DNA from: Burkholderiaceae bacterium
GTDB taxonomy: Bacteria > Pseudomonadota > Gammaproteobacteria > Burkholderiales > Burkholderiaceae_B
Assembly (NCBI GenBank): GCA_023653055.1
Contig: JAMNXR010000012.1
Span: 1-64,000, forward strand
Length of the DNA: 64,000 nt
Reading direction: 5' to 3'
Below the pieces are notes generated by a model. The model worked only from the letters and a program-made list of their open reading frames with translations, had not been told where the DNA came from and did no database searches. A program made the position numbers and the translations under genes. Below are positions 32,880 through 42,441 of this stretch, piece after piece (the first letter of the stretch is position 1; the number at the start of each line of letters is the position of its first letter).

Positions 32880-32940
32880 TCGTCTATGGCGTGCCGCCTC
32901 AAGTGTCGCGCCCATTTCTTTAAGCAACGATCTGATTGGC

Positions 32941-34368
32941 TTAACCATCGCTATTTAAGATAAAAATTTCGACTTGAGCCGTGAGCCCACCACCGGGTCG
33001 AGGACTAAAGGTCAGGTTGCCGTTCATGTGCTGTAGCAGGCGATCCACAATAGCAAGTCCGAGCCCCGTGCCTGATGCGCCCGTTCGCGCAGAGTTACCC
33101 CGCGAAAACGGCTTGCGAATATGCTCAAGATCGTGCACGGGGATGCCCGGACCGCGGTCAGAGACTTTAACCTTCAGTGACTGGCTGTTTCCGTCCAAAG
33201 TGATATCGAGCACTGGAATACCCGCTGGATTGAGACCGTAACGTCTCGCGTTTTCAATGAGGTTGGTGAGGATGCGTCGCAAATCAGTGGCGGATACCTG
33301 TGCATAAAGTTCTGGCGCGATCGTAGCGGTGAGTGTGCCGCCAGCATGCGTAGTCAGGCAGCGTTCGCGCTCAATGACTGCAGTCACTAAGTTTGAAATA
33401 TTGAGGGCGGCGTGAGGCTCTTGACTTGCGGGCCTGGCATAGTTCATGAGTTGCGCAAGAGAGTGATCAATCTGGGCGAGATCCTGGTCAATCGCCTGCC
33501 GTCCGACGTCGTTCATGTTGCTCATTTCGACTTCGAGTCGCATGCGTGTCAATGGTGTACGAAGATCGTGAGAGATGCCCGCCAGCATCAAGGCCCGATC
33601 GGCATTCGCTTGATGAATTTCGCGTGCCATGCGATTAAAGCTACTGTTGAGGGTACGTATTTCACGCGCGCCCGTTTCCGGCAATGCAGGGGGCGAGGTG
33701 CCCTTTGAAACTAAGTGCGCCGCGCGCGCCAGACGCGCCAGCGGACGGTTGATATAAGACACCCCAAAGGCTGCCCCGATAAGTGATAGCAGGAGTGCGG
33801 CAGCACCCCAGCTCAACCACTCCACGCCTCCAGTCAAACGAATTTCGTGACGCTCAAACGCAAGCCAATATTTTTCATGATTAAGCCGAAAGCTCACCCA
33901 AAAGCCTGGCACCTCATTGACGGACCACGCCAAGATGGTTTCTTCGCCAAGCTGTCTGCGTACCAGTTTGGCCACGCGTTGCCAGTATCGTCCACTGGGC
34001 AAAGGTTCGATCACGTCAACACCTGTGCGGGCATAGACATCCAATCCCTCGCGGAGTGACAGCGTACGGAGAAGATCTCGACGCTCTTGGCTGGGCGCAT
34101 AGGTGAGCGTGGTCAAAGTGAGGTTGACCGAGGTCGCAATCCGTTGGCTCATCTGCGCCGCACGCGGCCCCATTTCGAGGCTAAAAAACACAAGGACCCA
34201 AGCCCCTAGGCTGGCAAGCATGAGTGCGGAGAGCAGAAGAAAACTTCGTGTGAAGAGATCAACTTGGGAGAGGATATGCAAGAGCCAAGACCAACCGCAA
34301 CGTATCGCGTTTACCCAATGCAATATTTGCTGTCTGAGTTGGTGCTTAAGCGTACTAATTCCTGCCAT
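32941..34368 (-). CDS. Sensor histidine kinase, EnvZ/RisS-like
   Basis: HAMP region, phosphoacceptor GISHDLRTPLTRMRLEVEM, N box LTNLIENARRYG, G boxes DRGPGIP and GTGLGLAIVDRL. ATG at 34368 preferred over the 34467 ORF start. Confidence 0.93.
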   Translation of the reverse strand: MAGISTLKHQLRQQILHWVNAIRCGWSWLLHILSQVDLFTRSFLLLSALMLASLGAWVLVFFSLEMGPRAAQMSQRIATSVNLTLTTLTYAPSQERRDLLRTLSLREGLDVYARTGVDVIEPLPSGRYWQRVAKLVRRQLGEETILAWSVNEVPGFWVSFRLNHEKYWLAFERHEIRLTGGVEWLSWGAAALLLSLIGAAFGVSYINRPLARLARAAHLVSKGTSPPALPETGAREIRTLNSSFNRMAREIHQANADRALMLAGISHDLRTPLTRMRLEVEMSNMNDVGRQAIDQDLAQIDHSLAQLMNYARPASQEPHAALNISNLVTAVIERERCLTTHAGGTLTATIAPELYAQVSATDLRRILTNLIENARRYGLNPAGIPVLDITLDGNSQSLKVKVSDRGPGIPVHDLEHIRKPFSRGNSARTGASGTGLGLAIVDRLLQHMNGNLTFSPRPGGGLTAQVEIFILNSDG

Positions 34369-35089
34369 CTGGAACGAAAACGTAGCCCATCCCCCAGACT
34401 GTCTGGATAAACGAGGGCTTTGCAGGATTGATTTCAAGGAGTTTACGTAGTCTCGAGATTTGTACATCTAGGCTGCGGTCAAACGCCTCATATTCACGCC
34501 CGCGCGCAAGCTCCATGAGTTTGTCTCGAGACAGTGGAATCTTTGGGTGACGTGCGAAAACTTTTAAGACTGAGAATTCGCCTGTCGTAATGGCCACGAT
34601 TTGTTGATCCCTCATGAGGGATCTTGTGGCGAGGTTGAGGGTATAAGGCCCAAAACTGATAGATTCGTTATCCTGACCGGGTGCGCCTGGATGCTCTTCG
34701 GAACTGCGGCGCCTGAGTACCGCATTGATGCGGGCGAGCAATTCGCGTGGGTTGAAGGGTTTGGATAGGTAATCGTCCGCACCCATTTCGAGTCCAATGA
34801 TGCGATCAATTTCCTCAGCTTTTGCCGTTAGCATAATGATGGGGGTTTGGTCGAGGTTGGCGCGTAGGCGTCTACAGATAGACAAACCATCCTCACCAGG
34901 TAGCATTAAATCAAGCACAAGCATATCGATGTGTTCGCGCTGCAGAATTTTGTTCATTTCTCGGGCGTCCTCAGCAGTCAGGACGCTGAAGCCTTGCTCT
35001 GTCAGATAGCGACGCAGCAAGTCACGTAGCCTCGGGTCGTCATCGACGACCAGAATTTTCCGTGTGAATTGGGTATTTAAAGTATTCAT
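34355..35089 (-). CDS. ompR: OmpR-family response regulator (RisA/OmpR-like)
   Basis: ILVVDDDPRLRDLLRRYLTEQGF, MLVLDLMLPGEDGLS, MLTAKAEEIDRIIGLEMGADDYLSKPFNPRELLARI, C-terminal winged helix ending SFIQTVWGMGYVFVPDG. Confidence 0.94.
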   Translation of the reverse strand: MNTLNTQFTRKILVVDDDPRLRDLLRRYLTEQGFSVLTAEDAREMNKILQREHIDMLVLDLMLPGEDGLSICRRLRANLDQTPIIMLTAKAEEIDRIIGLEMGADDYLSKPFNPRELLARINAVLRRRSSEEHPGAPGQDNESISFGPYTLNLATRSLMRDQQIVAITTGEFSVLKVFARHPKIPLSRDKLMELARGREYEAFDRSLDVQISRLRKLLEINPAKPSFIQTVWGMGYVFVPDGRN

Positions 35090-35256
35090 AAATAAAAATG
35101 TAACCGTGGTCGCGGCATAAACGTGCGGATCTCACAGGGTTTTACAAAAGCTGACATTTGCTTAACAAACTGTGACAATTTGTTTCAATTTTCCAAAAAA
35201 ATGCCAGAGTCGGCGGGTATTGATCGTTGTACGCTGGGGTTCATTACAATCTCACC

Positions 35257-36489
35257 ATGACAAGAATTCTGGCATTTGAAACCTCGACCTCCACCGGTAC
35301 CGTTGCCCTGCTCTCTGAGCGAGGGGCCGCTGTGATCGTCACGCAGCGCACCATCGAGGGCACGACGGGGCATGCTGCCGAAATACTCCCTCTGGCGCAC
35401 GCCATTTTAGCTGAGCTGAACTTGACTCAAAAAGACCTGACTGCGGTCGCATTTGGGCAGGGACCTGGCGCGTTTACGGGTGTGCGTGTTGCGTGTGGCG
35501 TGGCACAAGGTATTGCACTCGCCTTGGACATCCCTGTGATTCAGATCGGTGCGCTTTCTGCCGTGGCCTCCCAGGCTGCTGCGCGTCACCCTGGCGCGTT
35601 GCTCTATGTGGCACTAGATGCCCGTATGGATGAAGTCTATTTTGGCGTCTATGCTTGCGACACCTCGGCCGAACTTGTCGCGGTTCAACCCCCTGTCTTG
35701 TTGTCGGCCACGGATGTGCAGTTGTTTATTGCGCAGCGTCAGTTTTTTTGGCAACAGCGCTTACCGGACTGTGCGGCTGTGACCCTCGTAGGGGAGGGTT
35801 GGAGTGTTGTGCAGCGAATCTGCCCTCATCAAGCATTGTCTGAGATGGGTGATGTGGATAATGTGCAGGCGCGTCCCGAAGCTGGCGCGGTGGCGATGTT
35901 GGCTTTGCAAGCTTTGAAAGCAGGCCTGACCATTCTTCCCGAACATGCTGCGCCAATGTATCTGCGCGATAAAGTAGCCTTTACCACGCTGGAACGCGCG
36001 CGGGGTGATGGGGGTAATCCTCGTGCGCAGGTGCCGAGCGCGGCTGCGTTGCTGCCAATGCTCAAAGCGGACTTGCGCGAAGTGGTTGCACTCGAAGCTG
36101 CGGTTCAATCCTTTCCGTGGACACTCAAAAATTTTGAGGATGCGCTTGAGGCAGGCTATGAAGCGTGGGTCTTGCGCACAGAAGACGGGCTTCAAGGTTT
36201 TTCCATCACGATGATGGCCCCTGATGTGGCACATCTTTTGGTGATTGCGGTCGCGCGGGACGCTCAACGCCGTGGTTATGGCAGACAAATGTTGGCGCAC
36301 GTGACAAGACAGGCGCGCGGTGCGGGTGCGGAGGGCGTCGTACTCGAGGTTCGACCCTCAAATCTGGGGGCATGTGCGTTTTATCAAGACGAAGATTTTG
36401 TGCAGATCGGCGTCCGACGGGATTACTATCCAGCAGCAAAGGGTCAGCGCGAAGACGCATTGATCCTAAAAAAGAGCTTTGATCACTGA
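35257..36489 (+). CDS. TsaB - RimI fusion: tRNA t6A complex subunit plus N-acetyltransferase domain
   Basis: N-terminal TsaB ILAFETSTSTGTVALLSERGA...GQGPGAFTGVRVACGVAQGIALALDIPV; C-terminal GNAT VVALEAAVQSFPWTLKNFEDAL...VARDAQRRGYGRQMLAHV...LEVRPSNLGACAFYQDEDFVQIGVRRDYYP; one uninterrupted frame. Confidence 0.92.
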   Translation: MTRILAFETSTSTGTVALLSERGAAVIVTQRTIEGTTGHAAEILPLAHAILAELNLTQKDLTAVAFGQGPGAFTGVRVACGVAQGIALALDIPVIQIGALSAVASQAAARHPGALLYVALDARMDEVYFGVYACDTSAELVAVQPPVLLSATDVQLFIAQRQFFWQQRLPDCAAVTLVGEGWSVVQRICPHQALSEMGDVDNVQARPEAGAVAMLALQALKAGLTILPEHAAPMYLRDKVAFTTLERARGDGGNPRAQVPSAAALLPMLKADLREVVALEAAVQSFPWTLKNFEDALEAGYEAWVLRTEDGLQGFSITMMAPDVAHLLVIAVARDAQRRGYGRQMLAHVTRQARGAGAEGVVLEVRPSNLGACAFYQDEDFVQIGVRRDYYPAAKGQREDALILKKSFDH

Positions 36490-37346
36490 TGACCCATCCG
36501 CAATCCAACACACCTCAATATTCTGCTTTACAGCTTGCTTGGTTGCAGGAACTCGGCATTGAAAAACCTTGGTTGCCGAGTGAGCAGTTTGTTCCTACAA
36601 CAGTCAGCGCCCCTGTTTCGGTTGCGGTGTCCAAGGCGCCTGTCGTATCCGCCGAGGCCGTCGTCTCAGCGGCTCGTCCAATGGCGACGCGTCCCTCCGG
36701 CGCTTCAGGCGCGCGTGTGGTGGCCTCCGCGGCGTCTTTGTCCGCAACAGACGCGCCGGTCGATACGCGTGCGCTTGCTGCGGGTGCAAGTGATATGGTG
36801 GCTTTGGCAGACATCATTCATGCCTGTCAGGCGTGTGGGCTTTGTCGGGAGCGGCAGCAAGCGGTTACCGGCGAAGGCGTCATGCAGCCCGCCATCATGG
36901 TGATTGGCGAGGCACCGGGAGACTATGAGGACCGCCAGGGCAGACCTTTTGTGGATCGTCCTGGCCTGATGCTGGACAACATGTTGTCCGCCATTCAAAG
37001 TAGCCGAACCCAAAATGTGTATGTGAGTAATATCGTCAAGTGTCGTCCGCCCGGCAACCGTAACCCAAAGCCGGCAGAACTCTCTGCATGCAAACCTTAT
37101 TTGCTGCGTCAAATCGAACTTGTGCGGCCCTTTAGTATTTTGGCGGTGGGGCGTGCGGCCCAAGCACTGCTCGAAACAGACGAGTCTCTGGACAACCTGC
37201 GTCAGGTCACCCATTCACTCTTGGTGGCAGGACAAAAAATCCCGTTGATTGTGACGAGCCATCCGGTCACTTTATTGAATCACCCCGCTGAAAAAGCGGC
37301 AGTCTGGCAGGATTTATTGCTCGTCAAGACCGTTTCTGGCCTCTGA
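36489..37346 (+). CDS. Uracil-DNA glycosylase family 4 (4Fe-4S)
   Basis: CQACGLCRERQQAVTGEG, MVIGEAPGDYEDRQGRPFVDRPGLMLDNML, VYVSNIVKCRPPGNRNPKPAE; long low-complexity N-terminal linker. Confidence 0.93.
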   Translation: MTHPQSNTPQYSALQLAWLQELGIEKPWLPSEQFVPTTVSAPVSVAVSKAPVVSAEAVVSAARPMATRPSGASGARVVASAASLSATDAPVDTRALAAGASDMVALADIIHACQACGLCRERQQAVTGEGVMQPAIMVIGEAPGDYEDRQGRPFVDRPGLMLDNMLSAIQSSRTQNVYVSNIVKCRPPGNRNPKPAELSACKPYLLRQIELVRPFSILAVGRAAQALLETDESLDNLRQVTHSLLVAGQKIPLIVTSHPVTLLNHPAEKAAVWQDLLLVKTVSGL

Positions 37347-37371
37347 CGAGCGTCTCCAGCGTTGTAAAAGC

Positions 37372-38733
37372 TTAAAGCGCCTTGCCATGACCTTCTTGAC
37401 CGATTTGGTCTAAAAGGTGAGGGTCTTTTTTGAGGTTGCGGCGGTTCCAACGGAGCATGGTGACCATCAAGATCGCGACGATTCCCCCAAACATCCAAAT
37501 AATGACATCGATGGAGCAGTCGAGCCAGAGCAACAGTGTGTAGACGGCGACCATCAGCAAAATATTGAGCTGTTCATTAAAGTTTTGAACGGCGATCGAG
37601 TGTCCTGCAGACAGCAGAACGTGTCCACGATGCTGCAGCAATGCGTTCATGGGGACGACAAAGAGTCCTGAGGTGAGTCCAATCAAAATCAGCAATACAT
37701 AAGCTACCCAAGGCAACTGTGTGCCAAGAATGTTGATACTCATGGAGTCGTTCACAAAAGGCATCAACATCACGATAAAGCCCATTGCGATCCCGAGCGG
37801 CAGAACCTGAAGAGCTTTAGGGAGAGGTATGCGTCCTGCCAAAATTGAACCTACGATGGTGCCGAGAGCGGTAATGCCCATCAGGATGGAAGCCTGATCG
37901 AGGCGATAGCCCAGATGGCTTTTGCCCCATTCGATCACAATGAGTTGCAGTGTGGCGCCTGCGCCCCAAAACAACGTCGTCACACCCAGAGATATTTGTC
38001 CGAGCTTGTCACGCCAGAGAATACGCACGTAGCCGGCAAAGGTTTGGACGAGCTTGATTGGATTTCTGTTTTGCTTGGGGTAGACGATGTTGGTGTTGGG
38101 GATCAATAAATTACAAGTTGCAGCAGCGATATAGACAAAAGCAATCATTAAAATGGCGGCTTCTGCAGGGGTGTCGACCAATTTGCTGATCCAAGCATGG
38201 CTTAATAGCCAGGACGAGACCGTTGGTGACACCAGAATGCCGCCGACGACCGTGCCAAGAATGATGGACAAAATTGTCAGACCTTCAATCCAGCTATTGC
38301 CTTTAACAAGCTGTAACGGATGAAGCATTTCCGTCACGATGCCATATTTTGCAGGGGAGTAGGCTGCAGCGCCGATCCCGACGAGGGCGTAGGCCACGCA
38401 TACAAGCGCCACTTGCCCATCCTGCGCCAGCCCGAACATGGCGTAAGAAAACATCAATAAACAGCCGCTGACTTTGATGGCATTGGTCAAAAACATCACG
38501 CGCCCCTTGGGGAACGAGTCTGCCACTGCACCGACAAAGGCAGCAAGTAAGACATAAGAGGCGGCAAACCACCATTTCATCATCGGTGCCATCCAATCCG
38601 GGCCGTGAAGCTCTTGAATGAGTGCAATCGCAGCGATAAACAACGCATTATCTGCAAGCGAGGACAATGCCTGCGCAGCCATGACGGTAAAAAAGCCTCG
38701 ATTCAAGATGGTTTCCCGAAAAAATGAACGCAC
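37372..38733 (-). CDS. lplT: Lysophospholipid transporter LplT (MFS)
   Basis: GFFTVMAAQALSSLADNALFIAAIALI, SYVLLAAFVGAVADSFPKGRVMF. Confidence 0.88.
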   Translation of the reverse strand: MRSFFRETILNRGFFTVMAAQALSSLADNALFIAAIALIQELHGPDWMAPMMKWWFAASYVLLAAFVGAVADSFPKGRVMFLTNAIKVSGCLLMFSYAMFGLAQDGQVALVCVAYALVGIGAAAYSPAKYGIVTEMLHPLQLVKGNSWIEGLTILSIILGTVVGGILVSPTVSSWLLSHAWISKLVDTPAEAAILMIAFVYIAAATCNLLIPNTNIVYPKQNRNPIKLVQTFAGYVRILWRDKLGQISLGVTTLFWGAGATLQLIVIEWGKSHLGYRLDQASILMGITALGTIVGSILAGRIPLPKALQVLPLGIAMGFIVMLMPFVNDSMSINILGTQLPWVAYVLLILIGLTSGLFVVPMNALLQHRGHVLLSAGHSIAVQNFNEQLNILLMVAVYTLLLWLDCSIDVIIWMFGGIVAILMVTMLRWNRRNLKKDPHLLDQIGQEGHGKAL

Positions 38734-38895
38734 GCCACAATGCGGTATTACGCATAATAAATGAATGGGGGATTCCCCCTAGTTTTGTCCCCTCTTGGTA
38801 TGGACTGTTAAAAGCCTTTTGACGGCTTGGTTGTCAGTTTTCTGCTCAGGCTGCGTTATGATCTTGAGGATTCCATCCGAGATTGTGCCTATATT

Positions 38896-41800
38896 GTGCG
38901 TCTGACCCAGATCAAACTAGCGGGATTCAAGTCCTTTGTCGATCCGACCGTGATTCCTACCCCCAGCCAGCTCGTGGGCGTGGTGGGTCCGAACGGCTGC
39001 GGCAAGTCTAATATTATCGATGCAGTGCGCTGGGTGATGGGCGAAAGCCGTGCCTCGGAGTTGCGCGGTGAGTCGATGCAGGACGTGATTTTTAGCGGAT
39101 CTGGCCAGCGCAAGCCCTCTGCGCGCGCATCTGTTGAGTTGGTATTTGATAACAGCGATGGCAGGGCGGTGGGCCAATGGGCGACCTATGCCGAAATCGC
39201 TGTGCGGCGGGTGTTGACGCGAGATGGCACTAGCAGCTATTTCATTAACAACCAGCAAGTCCGTCGTCGTGACGTCAATGATATTTTCTTAGGCACCGGC
39301 TTGGGCGCCCGCGGTTACGCCATCATCGGTCAGGGCATGATCAATCGCTTGATCGAAGCCAAACCAGAAGAGCTCCGTGTTTACCTCGAAGAGGCCGCTG
39401 GCGTCTCGCGCTACAAAGAGCGTCGCCGCGAAACAGAAAACAGATTGTCCGATACACGTGAAAATCTCGTCCGTGTCGATGATATTTTGCGGGAGCTCAC
39501 TTCTCAGCTCGAAAAACTCGAATCCCAAGCAGAGGTTGCGCGCGAGTACCGCGCACTGCAAGCAGAGGGCGAGGGCAAGCAAAATGCCTTGTGGTTCCTA
39601 AAAGAAGCCGCGGCACACGAAGAGCGCGCACGTACACAACAAGACATCGAGCGAGCGCAAACCGAACTCGAAGCCTCGATGGCAGGTTTGCGCGCAAGCG
39701 AGGCGGCCCTTGAGTCGCGTCGCCAAGCGCATTACGCCGCTGGCGATGCGGTGCATGATGCCCAAGGCTTGCTCTATGAATCCAATGCCAAGGTCAGTAG
39801 CCTCGAGGCAGAAATCCGTCATGTCGTTGAGTCACGTAATCGCGTTCAAACACGACGCTCGCAGCTGCAGGTCCAGATGACGGAGTGGGATTCGCAAAAA
39901 GAACATTGCGTTTTGCAGATCCAAGAAGGTGAAGACGAGCTGATGACCAGTGCGGCTCGCGCTGAACAAGCGCGTGAGCTTGCGATGGCCGCCCAAGAGG
40001 GCTTGCCAGATATTGAGGCCCGAGTCCGCCAAGCCGCAGCACAACGTGAGGAAATGCGCGCCACGCTCGCGCGTGTCGAACAAAGTCTTGCGCTCGTTGC
40101 GCAGACGCAGCGGGATTCTGACCGACAGTTACAGGCCCTTGAATTGCGCCGTGAGCGCCTCAAGCAAGAGTTGCAAGGTGTTGATGCCCCAGATGTCGAG
40201 GCGCTTGAACGTTTGACGGGTGACAAGCTTGTCGCCGAAGAGTCTCTCGAAGAAGCCCAGGGTGGTCTCGCTGAACTCGAAGACAAATTGCCCGATGCTG
40301 ATGCGCGTCGCGCCCAGGCGCAGCAACAAGCGCAAGCCGAAGCGGAAACGCTAGCCCGTCTCGATGCACGCTTGACGGCATTGATGAGATTACAAGAGGA
40401 CGTGCAGAAAAAGGGTAGCCTTGAACCCTGGCTGGCCAAGCATGAGCTTTCTTCGTTGGCCCGCTTATGGCAAAAGCTTCATGTCGAACCTGGTTGGGAA
40501 ACTGCCCTGGAAGCAGTGCTCAATGAGCGCATGACAGGACTCGAGGTGCGCAATCTTGACTGGGCGCGTGCGTTTGCAAATGATGTACCACCTGCACGCC
40601 TGGCTTTTTATCAGCTACCACCTGCCGCGCCCGTAGCACCCGCGCCCGCTGGACTCAATCCACTTGCCTCTGTGTTGCGCATTACTGATCCTGAGTTGCG
40701 CACATTGCTTCAGGCTTGGTTAGGCAATGTTTATATTGCTAAAGACGTCACCGAGGCGCTTGCCGCGCGCGCGTCGCTTCCCACAGGTGCCACGTTAGTG
40801 GTACAAGGTGGACACTTGGTAGATGCCAACAGTGTGCGCTTTTATGCCCCTGACTCAGAGCAGTCTGGATTGCTGGCCCGTCAGCAGGAAATTGAAAATT
40901 TACAACGAGAAATAAAAGCCCATCAGCTCATTGCGGATAACTCTCGTTCTGCTGTTGCGCAAGCCGAGTCTGCGTGGCAGCAAGTGTCGCAGGCCTTGCC
41001 GCCCGCGCGTCAGCGCGTGTCTGAAATTACGCGTCGCTTGCATGATTTGCAACTCGAGCACACGCGCTTGCAGCAACAAGTCGAGCAAACCCGCGAGCGT
41101 TCCGGGCGACTGGAGCAAGACATTGCCGAAGTGATTTCTCAGCAAGAGGAACTGACTGCTGCCAAACTCGAAGCCGAAGCCCGCTTCGAAGAACTGGATG
41201 CAGAAATTGGCGTGCAGCAGGAGACGTATTCTGAAGCGGAAATGGCCGGTGAGGCACTCTCCGAAGAGGCCGAAACTGCGCGTAATCGTCTGCGTGATCA
41301 GGAACGTGGCGCGCAAGAAGCGGAGTTTGCAGAGCGCGGAATACGCGCACGGATTGCCGAGTTGCAACGTAACTTGCAGCTTGCGACTGAGCAAGCTACA
41401 CGTGCGCAGCAAGAGTTGTTGTCCTTGGAGTCTGAGCTTTCGACCTTGGATGCTGCAGCGGCCGAGGCTGGATTACAAGAGGCCCTAGAGTTTCGCGCGG
41501 AAAGAGAGGAGACGCTCGGTCGCGCACGAATCGAAATGGATACGCTTGCTGCTCAGCTGCGCGAGGCGGACGAGGCGCGCTTGGCGATCGAGCGCTCGCT
41601 TGAGCCGCGCCGTGAACGCATCATGCAGCTTCAGTTGCAGGAGCAAGCTGCGCGTCTGGCAACAGAGCAGTTTGCTGAGCAACTGAACGAGCGTCAGGTG
41701 GATCGCGCGGCCGTGCAGGCTTCTTTGCTCGATCAGCCTGATGAGTGGCAGCGTCCCGCTTGGTTGCAGTCCGAAGTGCAGCGAATTACTAAAAAAATAG

Positions 41801-42426
41801 AAGGCTTGGGTTCTGTTAACTTGGCCGCGCTGGACGAGCTGACTGCGTCGCGTGAGCGCAAAAACTATCTCGATGCACAGTATCTGGATTTACAAACTGC
41901 AATCGACACACTTGAAGATGCGATCCGTAAAATCGATCGTGAGACACGTGATTTGTTGCAGACGACCTTTAATCAGGTCAATGGACATTTTGGTGAGTTG
42001 TTTCCAAAGTTATTTGGGGGCGGCGAAGCCCGCTTGATTATGACGGGCGACGAGATTTTGGATGCCGGTGTTCAAGTCATGGCGCAGCCGCCAGGCAAGC
42101 GCAATACGTCGATTCATTTGCTCTCCGGGGGTGAAAAAGCCCTCACAGCGACGGCGTTGGTGTTTGCGCTATTCAAGCTCAATCCCGCTCCGTTCTGCTT
42201 ACTGGATGAGGTGGACGCACCGCTGGATGATGCGAATACCGAGCGTTATGCCAATCTCGTGAGTAATATGGCTGACCACACACAGTTTTTATTTATCTCA
42301 CACAACAAGATCGCCATGCAAATGGCACGTCAGCTCGTTGGCGTGACCATGCAGGAGCAAGGTGTTTCGCGTATTGTGGCCGTTGATATCGAATCCGCAT
42401 TGCAGCTTGCCTCTGAAGCTGCATGA
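38896..42426 (+). CDS. smc: Chromosome segregation protein SMC
   Basis: LTQIKLAGFKSFVDPT, GVVGPNGCGKSNIIDAVRWVMGE, coiled coils, LLSGGEKALTATALVFALF, FCLLDEVDAPLDDAN. GTG at 38896 gives the usual N-terminus. Confidence 0.96.
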   Translation: MRLTQIKLAGFKSFVDPTVIPTPSQLVGVVGPNGCGKSNIIDAVRWVMGESRASELRGESMQDVIFSGSGQRKPSARASVELVFDNSDGRAVGQWATYAEIAVRRVLTRDGTSSYFINNQQVRRRDVNDIFLGTGLGARGYAIIGQGMINRLIEAKPEELRVYLEEAAGVSRYKERRRETENRLSDTRENLVRVDDILRELTSQLEKLESQAEVAREYRALQAEGEGKQNALWFLKEAAAHEERARTQQDIERAQTELEASMAGLRASEAALESRRQAHYAAGDAVHDAQGLLYESNAKVSSLEAEIRHVVESRNRVQTRRSQLQVQMTEWDSQKEHCVLQIQEGEDELMTSAARAEQARELAMAAQEGLPDIEARVRQAAAQREEMRATLARVEQSLALVAQTQRDSDRQLQALELRRERLKQELQGVDAPDVEALERLTGDKLVAEESLEEAQGGLAELEDKLPDADARRAQAQQQAQAEAETLARLDARLTALMRLQEDVQKKGSLEPWLAKHELSSLARLWQKLHVEPGWETALEAVLNERMTGLEVRNLDWARAFANDVPPARLAFYQLPPAAPVAPAPAGLNPLASVLRITDPELRTLLQAWLGNVYIAKDVTEALAARASLPTGATLVVQGGHLVDANSVRFYAPDSEQSGLLARQQEIENLQREIKAHQLIADNSRSAVAQAESAWQQVSQALPPARQRVSEITRRLHDLQLEHTRLQQQVEQTRERSGRLEQDIAEVISQQEELTAAKLEAEARFEELDAEIGVQQETYSEAEMAGEALSEEAETARNRLRDQERGAQEAEFAERGIRARIAELQRNLQLATEQATRAQQELLSLESELSTLDAAAAEAGLQEALEFRAEREETLGRARIEMDTLAAQLREADEARLAIERSLEPRRERIMQLQLQEQAARLATEQFAEQLNERQVDRAAVQASLLDQPDEWQRPAWLQSEVQRITKKIEGLGSVNLAALDELTASRERKNYLDAQYLDLQTAIDTLEDAIRKIDRETRDLLQTTFNQVNGHFGELFPKLFGGGEARLIMTGDEILDAGVQVMAQPPGKRNTSIHLLSGGEKALTATALVFALFKLNPAPFCLLDEVDAPLDDANTERYANLVSNMADHTQFLFISHNKIAMQMARQLVGVTMQEQGVSRIVAVDIESALQLASEAA

Positions 42427-42441
42427 TTACCGAGGCAACAT

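Noticed and set aside
39846-40439. 197-aa Ser/Arg/Cys-rich minus-strand ORF antisense to smc
   Set aside because: Shadow ORF produced by the GC-rich coiled-coil codons of smc; low-complexity composition and no recognisable motif.
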